Source of the DNA: Bacillus sp. HSf4
Lineage (GTDB): Bacteria > Bacillota > Bacilli > Bacillales > Bacillaceae
Assembly: GCF_029537375.1 (NCBI RefSeq)
Contig: NZ_CP120679.1
Span: forward strand, 4,011,501-4,075,500
DNA length: 64,000 nucleotides
Direction of reading: 5' to 3'
Part shown: positions 55,610 through 63,795 of the stretch, piece by piece
Numbering within the stretch: position 1 is the first letter of the stretch
How the letters are laid out: every line of letters begins with the position of its first letter
Translations under genes and position numbers: made by a program
The notes under the pieces: generated by a model
The model's database searches: none
Told to the model about the DNA's origin: nothing
What the model saw: only the letters and a program-made list of their open reading frames with translations

Positions 55610-56274
55610 GCCTGATTGCTACAGTCTTGATTTATATGGGGGCGAAGGCGATATATACCCGGCATCCAAAGGTATATGCTTCACCTTTATTGATCACGCC
55701 GCTGATCTTGGTCGGCCTTCTGCTTTTGATTAATGTACCTTTTGAAGCATACAACGCCGGCGGACGGCTGTTGACCGATATGCTGCAGCCTGCTACCGTG
55801 GCTTTTGCGATTCCGCTCTACAAATACTTTCCGATCCTAAAAAAATACGCTGTTGAAATCATGATTAATGTAACCATCGGCTGCTGCATCGCGATCCTGT
55901 CAACAGCCTTCATCGCAAAGCTGTTCAAGCTGAATGGAGACCTGATCGAGAGCCTCGTGCCAAGATCGGTGACGACTCCGATCGCGATGAGCGTGTCGGA
56001 AATGATCGGCGGCATGCCTCCGGTCACCGCCGTATTTGTCATTTTGACCGCTTTGTTCGGCTCAGTGATCGGACCGATGGTCATCCGCTATTTCCGGATC
56101 GACAATGAAATCGCAAGAGGCGTTCTCCTTGGAACAAGCGCCCACGGAGCCGGCACGTCAAAAGCGTTTGAGCTGAGTTCAGTGTCCGGAACCATCTCCA
56201 GCGTATCCATGATTTTGGCGGCGATCATTACGCTTTGCGCGGCACCGTTTTTGATTTCGCTTATTACAGTTTGA
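55591..56274 (+). CDS. ywbG: CidB/LrgB-like membrane protein YwbG
   Basis: The protein has 227 residues with six or seven helices. LrgB-family segments are LLITPLILVGLLLLINVPFE, SLVPRSVTTPIAMSVSEMIG and LLGTSAHGAGTSKAFELSSV. It starts inside the 3' end of ywbH with AGAAAGGAAAGG upstream, so translation is coupled. Pairs of this type export or import pyruvate-like metabolites or modulate murein hydrolases; the substrate of this pair is not known. Confidence 0.92.
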   Translation: MLIGCISLIATVLIYMGAKAIYTRHPKVYASPLLITPLILVGLLLLINVPFEAYNAGGRLLTDMLQPATVAFAIPLYKYFPILKKYAVEIMINVTIGCCIAILSTAFIAKLFKLNGDLIESLVPRSVTTPIAMSVSEMIGGMPPVTAVFVILTALFGSVIGPMVIRYFRIDNEIARGVLLGTSAHGAGTSKAFELSSVSGTISSVSMILAAIITLCAAPFLISLITV

Positions 56275-56351
56275 ACCCGTCAAATATCAATTTAGGGGAA
56301 TTGTTTATCGAAGACAAAATATCATAAATATTTTTCCAGATCGTTAAATCG

Positions 56352-56390
56352 TAAATTGGGTGAAAATCATTTCAGTTTTCACCCAATTTA
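56352..56390. repeat. Perfect 15-bp inverted repeat
   Basis: TAAATTGGGTGAAAA and its exact reverse complement are separated by nine bases, between ywbG and the putP terminator. No T tract follows directly, so it is a weak terminator. It could stabilise the 3' end of the ywbG mRNA or be an operator. Confidence 0.75.
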
Positions 56391-56394
56391 CTAG

Positions 56395-56430
56395 TAAAAA
56401 GCCATTTTATTGTTTGAAATGGCTTTTTTG
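56395..56430. terminator. Bidirectional terminator between ywbG and the proline symporter gene
   Basis: AAAAAGCCATTT/AAATGGCTTTTTT form a stem with a nine-base loop and run into T residues on the plus strand and A residues on the left. Confidence 0.85.
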
Positions 56431-56434
56431 ATTA

Positions 56435-57898
56435 CTATTTAACTTTTCTAACTGCCCTATCAAACTCTTCTTCAATCACTGCCGCCGGTTTTTTCGTCAA
56501 CAGGCTGACGGCAATAATGACCGCCGTACAAACAATGAACCCTGGAATCATTTCATAGACAGGGGCAAAAGCGTCCACTTGTTCCCAGGCGATCACGGTC
56601 AGCGCGCCGGAGAGCATTCCTAGAAGCGCGCCCCATTTTGTCATCCTCTTCCAATACAGGCTCAACAGGACGACCGGACCGAATGCAGCGCCGAAGCCGG
56701 CCCATGCATAGCCGACAAGGTTCAGTATCGTTTCATTCGGGTTGAGCGCCATAATGAGGGCGATCAGCGAAATCGCGAGAACAGACAGCCTTCCGACAAG
56801 AACGAGTTCTTTATCAGATGCACCTTTCCGGATAAATGCTTTATAGAAGTCTTCTGTCAGGGCGCTTGATGTCACAAGAAGCTGTGATGAAATCGTGCTC
56901 ATGACGGCCGCCAAAATCGATGCCAGCAAAAACCCGGTGATCATTGAAGGAAACAAAAGCTCGGAAAGTACGATAAAGATCGTTTCGGGATTCTTTAATG
57001 TTAAATGGTTCGCACTGAAATAAGCGATGCCGACGAGTCCCGTAAACATCGCTCCGCAGATTGAAAATATCATCCAGCCCATCCCGATTCTCCGCGCTCT
57101 TTTCATCTCTTTCACACTTGAAATCGCCATGAACCTGACAATGATATGGGGCTGTCCGAAATAACCGAGCCCCCATGCCAACAGCGACAGGATCCCGACC
57201 GCGGTCGTTCCCTTGAACGGCTGCAGCAGGCCGGGGTCCACAGAACGAACTTCCGAAAACGCGGGTGCGACTCCGCCCAATTGAACAAAAACGACAATCG
57301 GCATTAAGATGAGCGCGATAAACATAATGGTTCCTTGGACAAAATCCGTCCAACTGACCGCCAAAAAACCGCCGAAAAGCGTATAGAGGATAACCACGCC
57401 GGCCGTCAGCCAGATGCCGATCCGGTAATCGAGATGGAAGGCGGTTTTAAACAGTTCTCCTCCCGCGACCATTCCTGAAGATGTATAAAACGTAAAAAAG
57501 ATAAGAATCACAAAAGCTGAGGTCACCCTTAAAATCCTTGAGCGATCTTTAAAACGATTTTCAAAATAATCGGGTATCGTGATGCTGTTGCCGGCCACTT
57601 CCGTATATGTTCTCAGCCTCGGGGCTACATACAGCCAATTCAAATAGGCTCCGATCGCCAGGCCGACGACAATCCAGCCGCTGCTGAGCCCGTTGACAAA
57701 CATCGCTCCCGGAAGCCCCATCAAAAGCCAGCCGCTCATATCCGACGCTCCTGCGCTTAAAGCGGTGACGGCGGGGCCGAGATTTCTCCCCCCGAGCATA
57801 TAATCATTCAAATTTGCTGTTCTCCGATAGGCAAAATATCCGATGAACAGCATTCCAGCCATGTAAATACCTATCGATATCAAAACTCCGTAATCCAT
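56435..57898 (-). CDS. Sodium/proline symporter (PutP/OpuE family)
   Basis: The protein has 487 residues and about 13 helices with the SSS proline-symporter signatures LGGRNLGPAVTALSAGASDM, GLPGAMFVNGLSSGW, LAWGLGYFGQPHIIVRFMAI and ILAAVMSTISSQLLVTSSAL. B. subtilis has two close members: PutP for catabolic proline uptake and OpuE for osmoprotection. Length and sequence fit both, and the locus does not decide, so no symbol is given. GGGGGAAG precedes the ATG. A terminator and the rRNA methyltransferase gene lie upstream on the same strand. Confidence 0.9.
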   Translation of the reverse strand: MDYGVLISIGIYMAGMLFIGYFAYRRTANLNDYMLGGRNLGPAVTALSAGASDMSGWLLMGLPGAMFVNGLSSGWIVVGLAIGAYLNWLYVAPRLRTYTEVAGNSITIPDYFENRFKDRSRILRVTSAFVILIFFTFYTSSGMVAGGELFKTAFHLDYRIGIWLTAGVVILYTLFGGFLAVSWTDFVQGTIMFIALILMPIVVFVQLGGVAPAFSEVRSVDPGLLQPFKGTTAVGILSLLAWGLGYFGQPHIIVRFMAISSVKEMKRARRIGMGWMIFSICGAMFTGLVGIAYFSANHLTLKNPETIFIVLSELLFPSMITGFLLASILAAVMSTISSQLLVTSSALTEDFYKAFIRKGASDKELVLVGRLSVLAISLIALIMALNPNETILNLVGYAWAGFGAAFGPVVLLSLYWKRMTKWGALLGMLSGALTVIAWEQVDAFAPVYEMIPGFIVCTAVIIAVSLLTKKPAAVIEEEFDRAVRKVK

Positions 57899-58004
57899 AA
57901 CTTCCCCCTATTCAGTTTTTCGTATTATCAATATACATGATTCATCCGCCAACAGGTATCGTTTTTTATCACGATTCTTTTGAAATTTCGTGGTAAGCGC
58001 AATG

Positions 58005-58032
58005 AAAAAAGCCCGCCGGAGCGGGCTTTTGT
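58005..58032 (-). terminator. Intrinsic terminator downstream of ywbD
   Basis: AAAAGCCCGC/GCGGGCTTTT with a four-base loop is followed by TTTTTTC on the minus strand. It lies about 100 bp past the ywbD stop. Confidence 0.85.
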
Positions 58033-58127
58033 CTTATTTTTTCCGAATTCTATTCTCCAATCACCGGGACGATCGCAAAAGGCATAGCAAATCCCCCATG
58101 ATGATCGCCGAGAAAATTTCATGTCAT

Positions 58128-59318
58128 TCACCAGCGGCGAATCCGCAAAAAGACAACTTTTAAATAATTGCCTTCGGGATAGCTTTTCAACGTCTTAAAG
58201 TCCTCAGGCAAGGAATGTTCTTCCAGAATCGTGTAGCTCGTCCCCGTTTCTTTGCATGCCGAATCAATGAAGCTTTTGAACTTTTTCATTCCGAATGCGC
58301 TACTGTTTGTTGAAGCGACAATAACCCCTTGGTTTTTTGTAATTTGGATCGTTTCTTTTAACAGATTTTTATAATCCTTTGCCGCGCTGAACGTATGCTT
58401 TTTCGTTCTTGCAAAAGATGGAGGGTCAAGAATCACCAGGTCAAAACTGATTTGTTTTTTCGCGGCGTATTGAAAGTAGCGAAACACATCCATTACTTTG
58501 ATGTCATGAGCTTCAAAATCCAGACCGTTGACGCTGAACTGCTCGATCGTCCGGTTTAAGCTCCGGTTGGCCACATCGACACTTGTTGTTTTTTCGGCGC
58601 CTCCGAGGGCTGCGGCGACGGAAAAAGCACCGGTATATGAGAATGTGTTCAGCACGGTTTTCCCTTCGGCATACCGGTCCCTTATCGATTTGCGGACATG
58701 ACGCTGGTCAAGGAACACGCCCGTCATGGCGCCGTCATTGAGATAAACGGCAAAATGGATGCCGTTTTCCTTCACGATAATCGGAAATTCTCCTCGCGTT
58801 CCTTTGACAAAATCGTCATCTTCGAGATACTGCCCGGCTTCATCAAACCGCTTTTTCTCATAGACGGCTTTATAGTCGACAAGCTCGTCAAGTGCGGAGA
58901 TGATCATTTCCTTAAACGTATAAATCCCCTTGCTGTACCACTGAAGCAAATAATATCCATCATAGTAATCGATCGTGAAGCCGCCGATTCCGTCTCCTTC
59001 ACCGTTAAATAAACGAAAGGCCGTCGTTTCCGGATCCTGAAAGAGCGGCTCTCTTTCCTGAAAAGCCTTTGCCAGTCTGCCGAGAAAGAAGCTTTTATCG
59101 ACCGGCTCGTTCCGATTTTGCGTCAGCACCCATCCGATCCCTTTGTTTTGTTCTCCGTAATAGCCTTTCCCCAGGAAAGCTCCATTTTCATCGAAAATTT
59201 CAATCAGCTCTCCTTCTGTCAAATGGCCGACTTCCGAAAGGACGGCATCTTTTGAAATCAAGGGATAGCCTTTTTTCATCTTCGCCGCGTAGCTGTGTTT
59301 TATTTTTAGCGTCTTCAT
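58128..59318 (-). CDS. ywbD: RlmI-like 23S rRNA (cytosine-C5)-methyltransferase YwbD
   Basis: The protein has 396 residues. An N-terminal PUA domain (KKGYPLISKDAVLS, GELIEIFDENGAFLGKGYYG) is joined to a class I SAM-dependent methyltransferase domain. That domain has LDQRHVRKSIRDRYAEGKTV, LNTFSYTGAFSVAAALGGA and the NPPY-like DLVILDPPSFARTKK. E. coli RlmI methylates C1962 of 23S rRNA; the same role is likely but not proven for YwbD. It is divergent from the VOC gene ywbC, as in B. subtilis. ywbE and ywbF, which I remember near ywbD in B. subtilis, are not found. Confidence 0.9.
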   Translation of the reverse strand: MKTLKIKHSYAAKMKKGYPLISKDAVLSEVGHLTEGELIEIFDENGAFLGKGYYGEQNKGIGWVLTQNRNEPVDKSFFLGRLAKAFQEREPLFQDPETTAFRLFNGEGDGIGGFTIDYYDGYYLLQWYSKGIYTFKEMIISALDELVDYKAVYEKKRFDEAGQYLEDDDFVKGTRGEFPIIVKENGIHFAVYLNDGAMTGVFLDQRHVRKSIRDRYAEGKTVLNTFSYTGAFSVAAALGGAEKTTSVDVANRSLNRTIEQFSVNGLDFEAHDIKVMDVFRYFQYAAKKQISFDLVILDPPSFARTKKHTFSAAKDYKNLLKETIQITKNQGVIVASTNSSAFGMKKFKSFIDSACKETGTSYTILEEHSLPEDFKTLKSYPEGNYLKVVFLRIRRW

Positions 59319-59469
59319 TGTGTTCAGTCCTTCTATTAAAGTCTTGTTCTATCCTACCATAACGCTTTGTTCATCTTCCTATACATGATAGCGGAATTTC
59401 CCTCCCGAAAAAATTGACGGATATTTCAGACTCTTCTATGATGATAAGAAAAAAGGAGGTATCCTAAAG

Positions 59470-59850
59470 GTGGCAAGAATCGACCACATAGGACTGATGG
59501 TGAAGGACATTGAGGCATCGATCGCTTTTTACCAAGATATGATCGGTATGACATTGAAAGGGAGAATGACGCACACAAACGGCGTCATGAAACTCGCTTT
59601 TTTAGGCTTTGAGAACAGAGACGAGACAGAGCTTGAACTGATCGAGGGATATAACGACAACCTTCCCCAGGAAGGAAAAGTTCATCATTTTGCCGTCTCG
59701 ACCGATGATATCGAGGCTGAATTCGCTCGCGTAAAAGGCGCCGGCATCAAGCTGATGGAAGATGAGATCACCGTATTGCCGAACGGCTTCCGCTATTTTT
59801 TTCTTTTTGGCCCCGAAGGAGAAATGGTTGAGTTTTTTCAAAGAACATAA
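59470..59850 (+). CDS. ywbC: VOC/glyoxalase-fold protein YwbC
   Basis: The protein has 126 residues from a GTG with AAAAGGAGG upstream. It has two beta-alpha-beta-beta-beta modules, starting RIDHIGLMVKDIEASIAFYQ with a metal His6, ELELIEG with Glu, VHHFAVSTDDIEAEFARVKG with His, and EMVEFFQRT with Glu. This gives the H/E/H/E set of glyoxalase I-type metal sites. The family includes lactoylglutathione lyases and fosfomycin-type enzymes. The substrate of YwbC is unknown. It is convergent with the 2-hydroxyacid dehydrogenase gene 31 bp away. Confidence 0.9.
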   Translation: MARIDHIGLMVKDIEASIAFYQDMIGMTLKGRMTHTNGVMKLAFLGFENRDETELELIEGYNDNLPQEGKVHHFAVSTDDIEAEFARVKGAGIKLMEDEITVLPNGFRYFFLFGPEGEMVEFFQRT

Positions 59851-59881
59851 CCGGGACGCGGCTTATCGCCGTTTCCGGTCT

Positions 59882-60829
59882 TTATCGAACGCGGAAAGCC
59901 GGCTGCTGTTTTTCGATAAACCTTTTGATGTTTTGATAGGTCACCTCTTCGATACGCCTGATGCTCTCAAACGTAGCGCCGCCGATATGCGCCGTGCAAA
60001 TGACATTGCCGAGACCGGTGATCCGGGCAGCCGGCGGTTCGGTTTCAAAGACGTCCAATGCTGCGCCCCTGATCTGTTTTTGTTCAAGCGCTTGAATAAG
60101 CGCGCTTTCGTCCACCACTTCTCCGCGGGCAATGTTGATCAGGTACGCGGTTTTCTTCATTTTTGCCAGTTTTTCTTGATTGATCAAATGATAGGTGGCA
60201 GGTCTCAATGATGTGCTGATACATACAAAGTCCGATTTTGCCAGGAGATCGTCAAGCTCGGCGAACCGTACATTCAGCCGTTTGGCTGCATTGTAGTCTT
60301 TGTATGTGCCGTACGCCAAAACGTTCATATTAAACCCGGAAGCCCGCCTTGCAACCTTTTTGCCGATTTCCCCAAAACCGATAAGCCCCAGCGTTTTTCC
60401 ATCGAGCTCATAACCCATCGCCGATTGCCATAAGCCGGCTTTGACTGCGGCGTTTGACTGCGGGATCGAACGGGCGCCAGACAGCAGAAGACCGAATGCC
60501 AAATCGGCGACTGCCGAGGCATTTTGGCCGGGTGCATTCGTGACGAGAATTCCTTTTTCGTTTGCATATTCCACATCAATATTGTCGATTCCCGCGCCGA
60601 ATTTCATGATATACCGGAGTCCCGGAGCGGCGTCGATCAGCTCCCGGTCCGCTTTTTCAACGCCGGCGATATAAATATGGACATCCTTGATATGAGTCAG
60701 TAAATCCTGTCTCATCAACCGATTTGAATCCAAAAACGTAAATTCGGCGCCGAGCTGTTCGATCCTTTCTTTCAACCGCGGCGCTGCGCGGTAAAACAGT
60801 CCGTTAAGCGTCAACAGCACTTTAGGCAA
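59882..60829 (-). CDS. D-isomer 2-hydroxyacid dehydrogenase, phosphoglycerate dehydrogenase-like
   Basis: The protein has 315 residues from a TTG at 60829 (MPKVLLTLN) with GGAGGAGAGC upstream; the longer frame extends into the untranslated region. It has the NAD-binding motif GLIGFGEIGKKVARR, and the catalytic set Arg in NIARGEVVDE, Glu in VFETEPP and His in CTAHIGGATFES. It lacks the ACT and extra C-terminal domains of SerA. It would reduce a 2-keto acid or oxidise a D-2-hydroxyacid; the substrate is unknown. It lies 143 bp downstream of gspA on the same strand. Confidence 0.88.
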   Translation of the reverse strand: MPKVLLTLNGLFYRAAPRLKERIEQLGAEFTFLDSNRLMRQDLLTHIKDVHIYIAGVEKADRELIDAAPGLRYIMKFGAGIDNIDVEYANEKGILVTNAPGQNASAVADLAFGLLLSGARSIPQSNAAVKAGLWQSAMGYELDGKTLGLIGFGEIGKKVARRASGFNMNVLAYGTYKDYNAAKRLNVRFAELDDLLAKSDFVCISTSLRPATYHLINQEKLAKMKKTAYLINIARGEVVDESALIQALEQKQIRGAALDVFETEPPAARITGLGNVICTAHIGGATFESIRRIEEVTYQNIKRFIEKQQPAFRVR

Positions 60830-60972
60830 AAGCTCTCCTCCATTCATCAGGAATTTTCCCGACCAGAAAAATGCTTGTTTCCGATGAAAGGAAACAAGCG
60901 AATATGGGGATACGTCAGGGTTTGTTGTCATTATATCGATTCATCCTGGGATTTAAAAAGAAGATTGGCATG

Positions 60973-61836
60973 TTAGCTGACATGGTTTTTAGACAACTTG
61001 TCCGTCTGGTTAAAGGCCGTGGACTGCAAATATTTAAAATATTGACGGGTGTACGGGTGTGAGGTTTGTGAATTCCAAGGCTTGTTTCCGCCGCAGAAAT
61101 GAACGATTGCGGGATTTGCCCTTGTTTCCATATAGCGCTTTTGATCGATGAGAGAAGCCGGTGTTTTTTCTTTTAACATAATGTGTGTTTGGGCGTTCCA
61201 CCTCGGATGAAGTTCGAGCCACTGATCATAAAGAATCGCGTTCAGCGCGTCCTGGTCATGAAACACAAACATGTCTTCATCGTTGTTATTGATAAACTCG
61301 ATGACTTTTTTCGAAATGTCGTTTTTTCTCCAGGCTTCCATATCGATGATCATTATGCCCGAGTTAAAGTATTTTGCTTCATCACTGATGTTCATCTTTT
61401 TCAGCCGTTCATGCTGGCCTGCATCTTCAACGGCCGCTGCGAAATAAGGTGATATGTCCTTGTCCCACAACTTCGATATATCCTCCAACACTAAGGTGTC
61501 GCAGTCGACATAGATCATTCGTTTAACGGATTCGTCATCAATCAGATCGGGAATGGAAATTCGATAGTAAGCCGCTTTTGTAATATGGCTGCTTTCGACC
61601 GCTTTGTCATACTGGCTTTTTTCCACATTAAGAAATGTAATAGGAGCCCCGAATCGGAGGGTCGTCTCTTCCAGCCGCTTTTTATTCTCCGGTTCAATCC
61701 CTCCGTCGATGACATACAGTTTCACATCGCGCCTCTGATCCATATTCGTCAGCAATGATGCGAACAACACGCTTAAATGCTGTGCGTAGTTATTGTCTGT
61801 ACAAGAAATAATATGCATGGTTCGGTCGCTTTTCAT
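60973..61836 (-). CDS. gspA: General stress protein A, family 8 glycosyltransferase
   Basis: The protein has 287 residues with AAAGGAGATG before the ATG. The GT8 fold is shown by MHIISCTDNNYAQHLSVLFA, the DXD metal motif in MIYVDCDTLVLEDI (near residue 104), KYFNSGIMIIDMEAW and the C-terminal HFCGGNKPW. It closely matches remembered B. subtilis GspA, a SigB-controlled stress protein of unknown sugar acceptor. A SigB-type promoter (61869-61892) lies about 35 bp upstream of the start, agreeing with that regulon. Confidence 0.93.
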   Translation of the reverse strand: MKSDRTMHIISCTDNNYAQHLSVLFASLLTNMDQRRDVKLYVIDGGIEPENKKRLEETTLRFGAPITFLNVEKSQYDKAVESSHITKAAYYRISIPDLIDDESVKRMIYVDCDTLVLEDISKLWDKDISPYFAAAVEDAGQHERLKKMNISDEAKYFNSGIMIIDMEAWRKNDISKKVIEFINNNDEDMFVFHDQDALNAILYDQWLELHPRWNAQTHIMLKEKTPASLIDQKRYMETRANPAIVHFCGGNKPWNSQTSHPYTRQYFKYLQSTAFNQTDKLSKNHVS

Positions 61837-61868
61837 ATGTCTTCCATCTCCTTTTCTTTTTTTGTTCT

Positions 61869-61892
61869 ATTCCCTTTCTTCAAAAAATAAAC
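61869..61892 (-). promoter_or_regulatory. SigB-type promoter of gspA
   Basis: On the minus strand GTTTAT (61887-61892) and GGGAAT (61869-61874) are separated by 12 bp. Each box differs from the SigB consensus (GTTTAA, GGGTAT) at one position. Confidence 0.75.
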
Positions 61893-61907
61893 ACCGTCGA
61901 TAGGCCG

Positions 61908-61933
61908 AAAAAAAAAGGATCATGCAAGATCCT
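61908..61933 (-). terminator. Intrinsic terminator after the small membrane protein gene
   Basis: AGGATC/GATCCT with a six-base loop is followed by a run of at least eight T residues on the minus strand. The stem is short. Confidence 0.65.
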
Positions 61934-61957
61934 CAGATTGTATGGCGTCTATTTTGG

Positions 61958-62134
61958 CTATCTTTTGACAAGAAGCTGCTTTAAATAAAAGTAAGGATAG
62001 CCAACAATAATGAGCGGGGCTGCTAACGCAAGGAGTATCCATGAGCCTGAGTGACTGTCTCTAATGACTCCAATGAATATACAAGTACCGATGAGAAAAT
62101 ATAATAAAGCACCTAAAAACCAATACATATTCAT
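61958..62134 (-). CDS. Small two-helix membrane protein (58 aa)
   Basis: The protein has 58 residues from the ATG at 62134; a second ATG at 62128 (MYWFLG) is better spaced from GAGGA and may be the start. Two hydrophobic helices (WFLGALLYFLIGTCIFIGV and SWILLALAAPLIIVGYPYFY) enclose a short polar loop (RDSHSG). The C-terminus is basic. A terminator follows its stop, so it is a complete unit upstream of the gspA promoter. I do not recognise the family. Confidence 0.65.
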   Translation of the reverse strand: MNMYWFLGALLYFLIGTCIFIGVIRDSHSGSWILLALAAPLIIVGYPYFYLKQLLVKR

Positions 62135-62571
62135 TCCTCTTTTTCTTTACACGTGTTCTTGGATTGACTATTTTTGTTTCGATGCTTGTCTGTTTTTTCG
62201 TTCGCATTGCTTAATCGATCAGGGCACTGATTTTTTAACACTTTCTCAGTTCTGATTCCTTTTCTTTTTAATGATAAAATGATGAGATCAATCGATTTCA
62301 ATGTTGATCATTCCTTCAATGAATAGTGAGTTCCTCATTATTTTAAATGTAAATTTGGAAAGATAATACGTACATAAAGGCAGAATGTATATGTACGTTT
62401 GGGCAATGATCATATGTTGGGAACATCTAATGGTTCAATGCACCTTGGTATTGTTGTGTTCCTTTTCTTCCTATAAAATGATTGGATAAATGTATGTTGC
62501 ACGTTCAATGAAATGGGATCGATTTTCATTAGTCTCTTTTCGGTTAAACTGTTAAAGGAAGTGGATGAGGT
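62135..62571. other. Intergenic region before the two-component system
   Basis: This 437 bp AT-rich gap holds a perfect 9-bp inverted repeat at 62368-62398. It should contain the promoter of the kinase gene. No coding frame with a ribosome site was accepted. Confidence 0.5.
62368..62398. repeat. Inverted repeat, candidate operator of the two-component operon
   Basis: ACGTACATA and its exact reverse complement TATGTACGT are separated by 13 bases, about 175 bp upstream of the sensor kinase start. The half-sites are about two helical turns apart centre to centre, a common layout for NarL-type regulator sites. Confidence 0.5.
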
Positions 62572-63795
62572 TTGCTGATAAGGAATCCTTTCAAAGAAAA
62601 GTACTACTCACATGATAGGCGGGCATTAAATATGCTTGCGCTCAGAGTGCCAGGCCTGGCTTTTATTCTCATGATCTATGTAGCCTCTATCGTGCTGCAA
62701 TTTCTGAATGGGAGCTGGTCCATTTTATTGCTTAATGTGTTTACAGTATTGACCGCCATCTTTGTTTTGCTGCATTGGCACTCATATCGCTGGGTTAAGA
62801 AAAGGGTGATTCTGTACTTCATAGTACAAGGTCTGATCACTTTTACACTTGCTAATATCATGCCTGGCTTCTTAGTGCTGATCATCATTGGCCTTTATGC
62901 ATTTTTGATTGGACAGATTATAGGAATGGCAGACAGAAGAAAGACGTTCCTCATCCTTTATTTATTGCTTCTGCTGTCAATCAATGTAGTATATCAGATT
63001 CACAAAGGTGAATATTTGCATTTTCTTGTCATAGCAGTACCTATTATGATCGTGACTATCACATATGCCGCTACATTTTTTTCCCAAGTCGATGAAAAGA
63101 TAAAAGCGCAGCTGACTCTTGAAAGGCTGGAGCTGGCTCATCAGCAGGTAGAACAGCTGACGCTGCAAAACGAGAGACAGCGTATGGCCCGGGACTTACA
63201 CGATACGCTTGCTCAAGGGCTGGTCAGTTTAAATATGCAGCTGGACGCTATTCATGTTCATCTCGCCAAAGACAACACAGAGAGAGCAAAAGAAATCGTT
63301 CAACAATCTATGAATAGAGTGAAAAGCACATTAGCTGATGCACGTTCAGCGATTGACGATCTGCGCAGCAAATCAGAAGAAATCGGTTTTTTAAAAGAAA
63401 GAATTACCTCATTAATGGATCATTTTCAAGAGTCGACAGGCATGGCTTGTTTTTTAGACTACAGATTAGATCAAGTGCCGGACGTTCGAACAGCTGAAAA
63501 CTGTTATTACATCATTGGAGAATGCATAGCGAATGCAGCAAAGCATGCTGAAGCAGAAACAATCTCGGTATCCATTTGGGACGATGATAAGCAGAGGCTC
63601 CATTTAACTGTCAAGGACAATGGCAAAGGATTTGATGTTGAAAAGGGCAAGAAAAAGAGAGGACATTATGGGCTTCTCGGCATAGAAGAACGCGTCAGAG
63701 CAATGAAAGGCCAATTCAATATAAAGAGTAAAAAATCTATAGGAACACAAATTGAGATTACTGTACCAATTCAGGGAGAGATGCAAAATGAATAA
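62572..63795 (+). CDS. Sensor histidine kinase, NarL/DesK class (YdfH-like)
   Basis: The protein has 407 residues from a TTG with AAGGAAG about ten bases upstream. Six or so helices fill residues 20-175 without a large extracellular domain. The HisKA_3 motif RQRMARDLHDTLAQGLVSLN has the phospho-acceptor His. HATPase_c follows with NCYYIIGECIANAAKHAEAE, DNGKGFDVEKGKKKRGHYG and LLGIEERV. Length and layout suit B. subtilis YdfH (407 residues, from memory), which with YdfI controls an RND-type exporter, but similarity could not be checked. It overlaps the response regulator start by eight bases. Confidence 0.87.
   Translation: MLIRNPFKEKYYSHDRRALNMLALRVPGLAFILMIYVASIVLQFLNGSWSILLLNVFTVLTAIFVLLHWHSYRWVKKRVILYFIVQGLITFTLANIMPGFLVLIIIGLYAFLIGQIIGMADRRKTFLILYLLLLLSINVVYQIHKGEYLHFLVIAVPIMIVTITYAATFFSQVDEKIKAQLTLERLELAHQQVEQLTLQNERQRMARDLHDTLAQGLVSLNMQLDAIHVHLAKDNTERAKEIVQQSMNRVKSTLADARSAIDDLRSKSEEIGFLKERITSLMDHFQESTGMACFLDYRLDQVPDVRTAENCYYIIGECIANAAKHAEAETISVSIWDDDKQRLHLTVKDNGKGFDVEKGKKKRGHYGLLGIEERVRAMKGQFNIKSKKSIGTQIEITVPIQGEMQNE

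Noticed and set aside
57928..58131. 67-residue frame after ywbD
   Set aside because: It spans the ywbD terminator hairpin and has no acceptable start. A ten-codon frame with a good GGGGGA site inside it is too short to judge.
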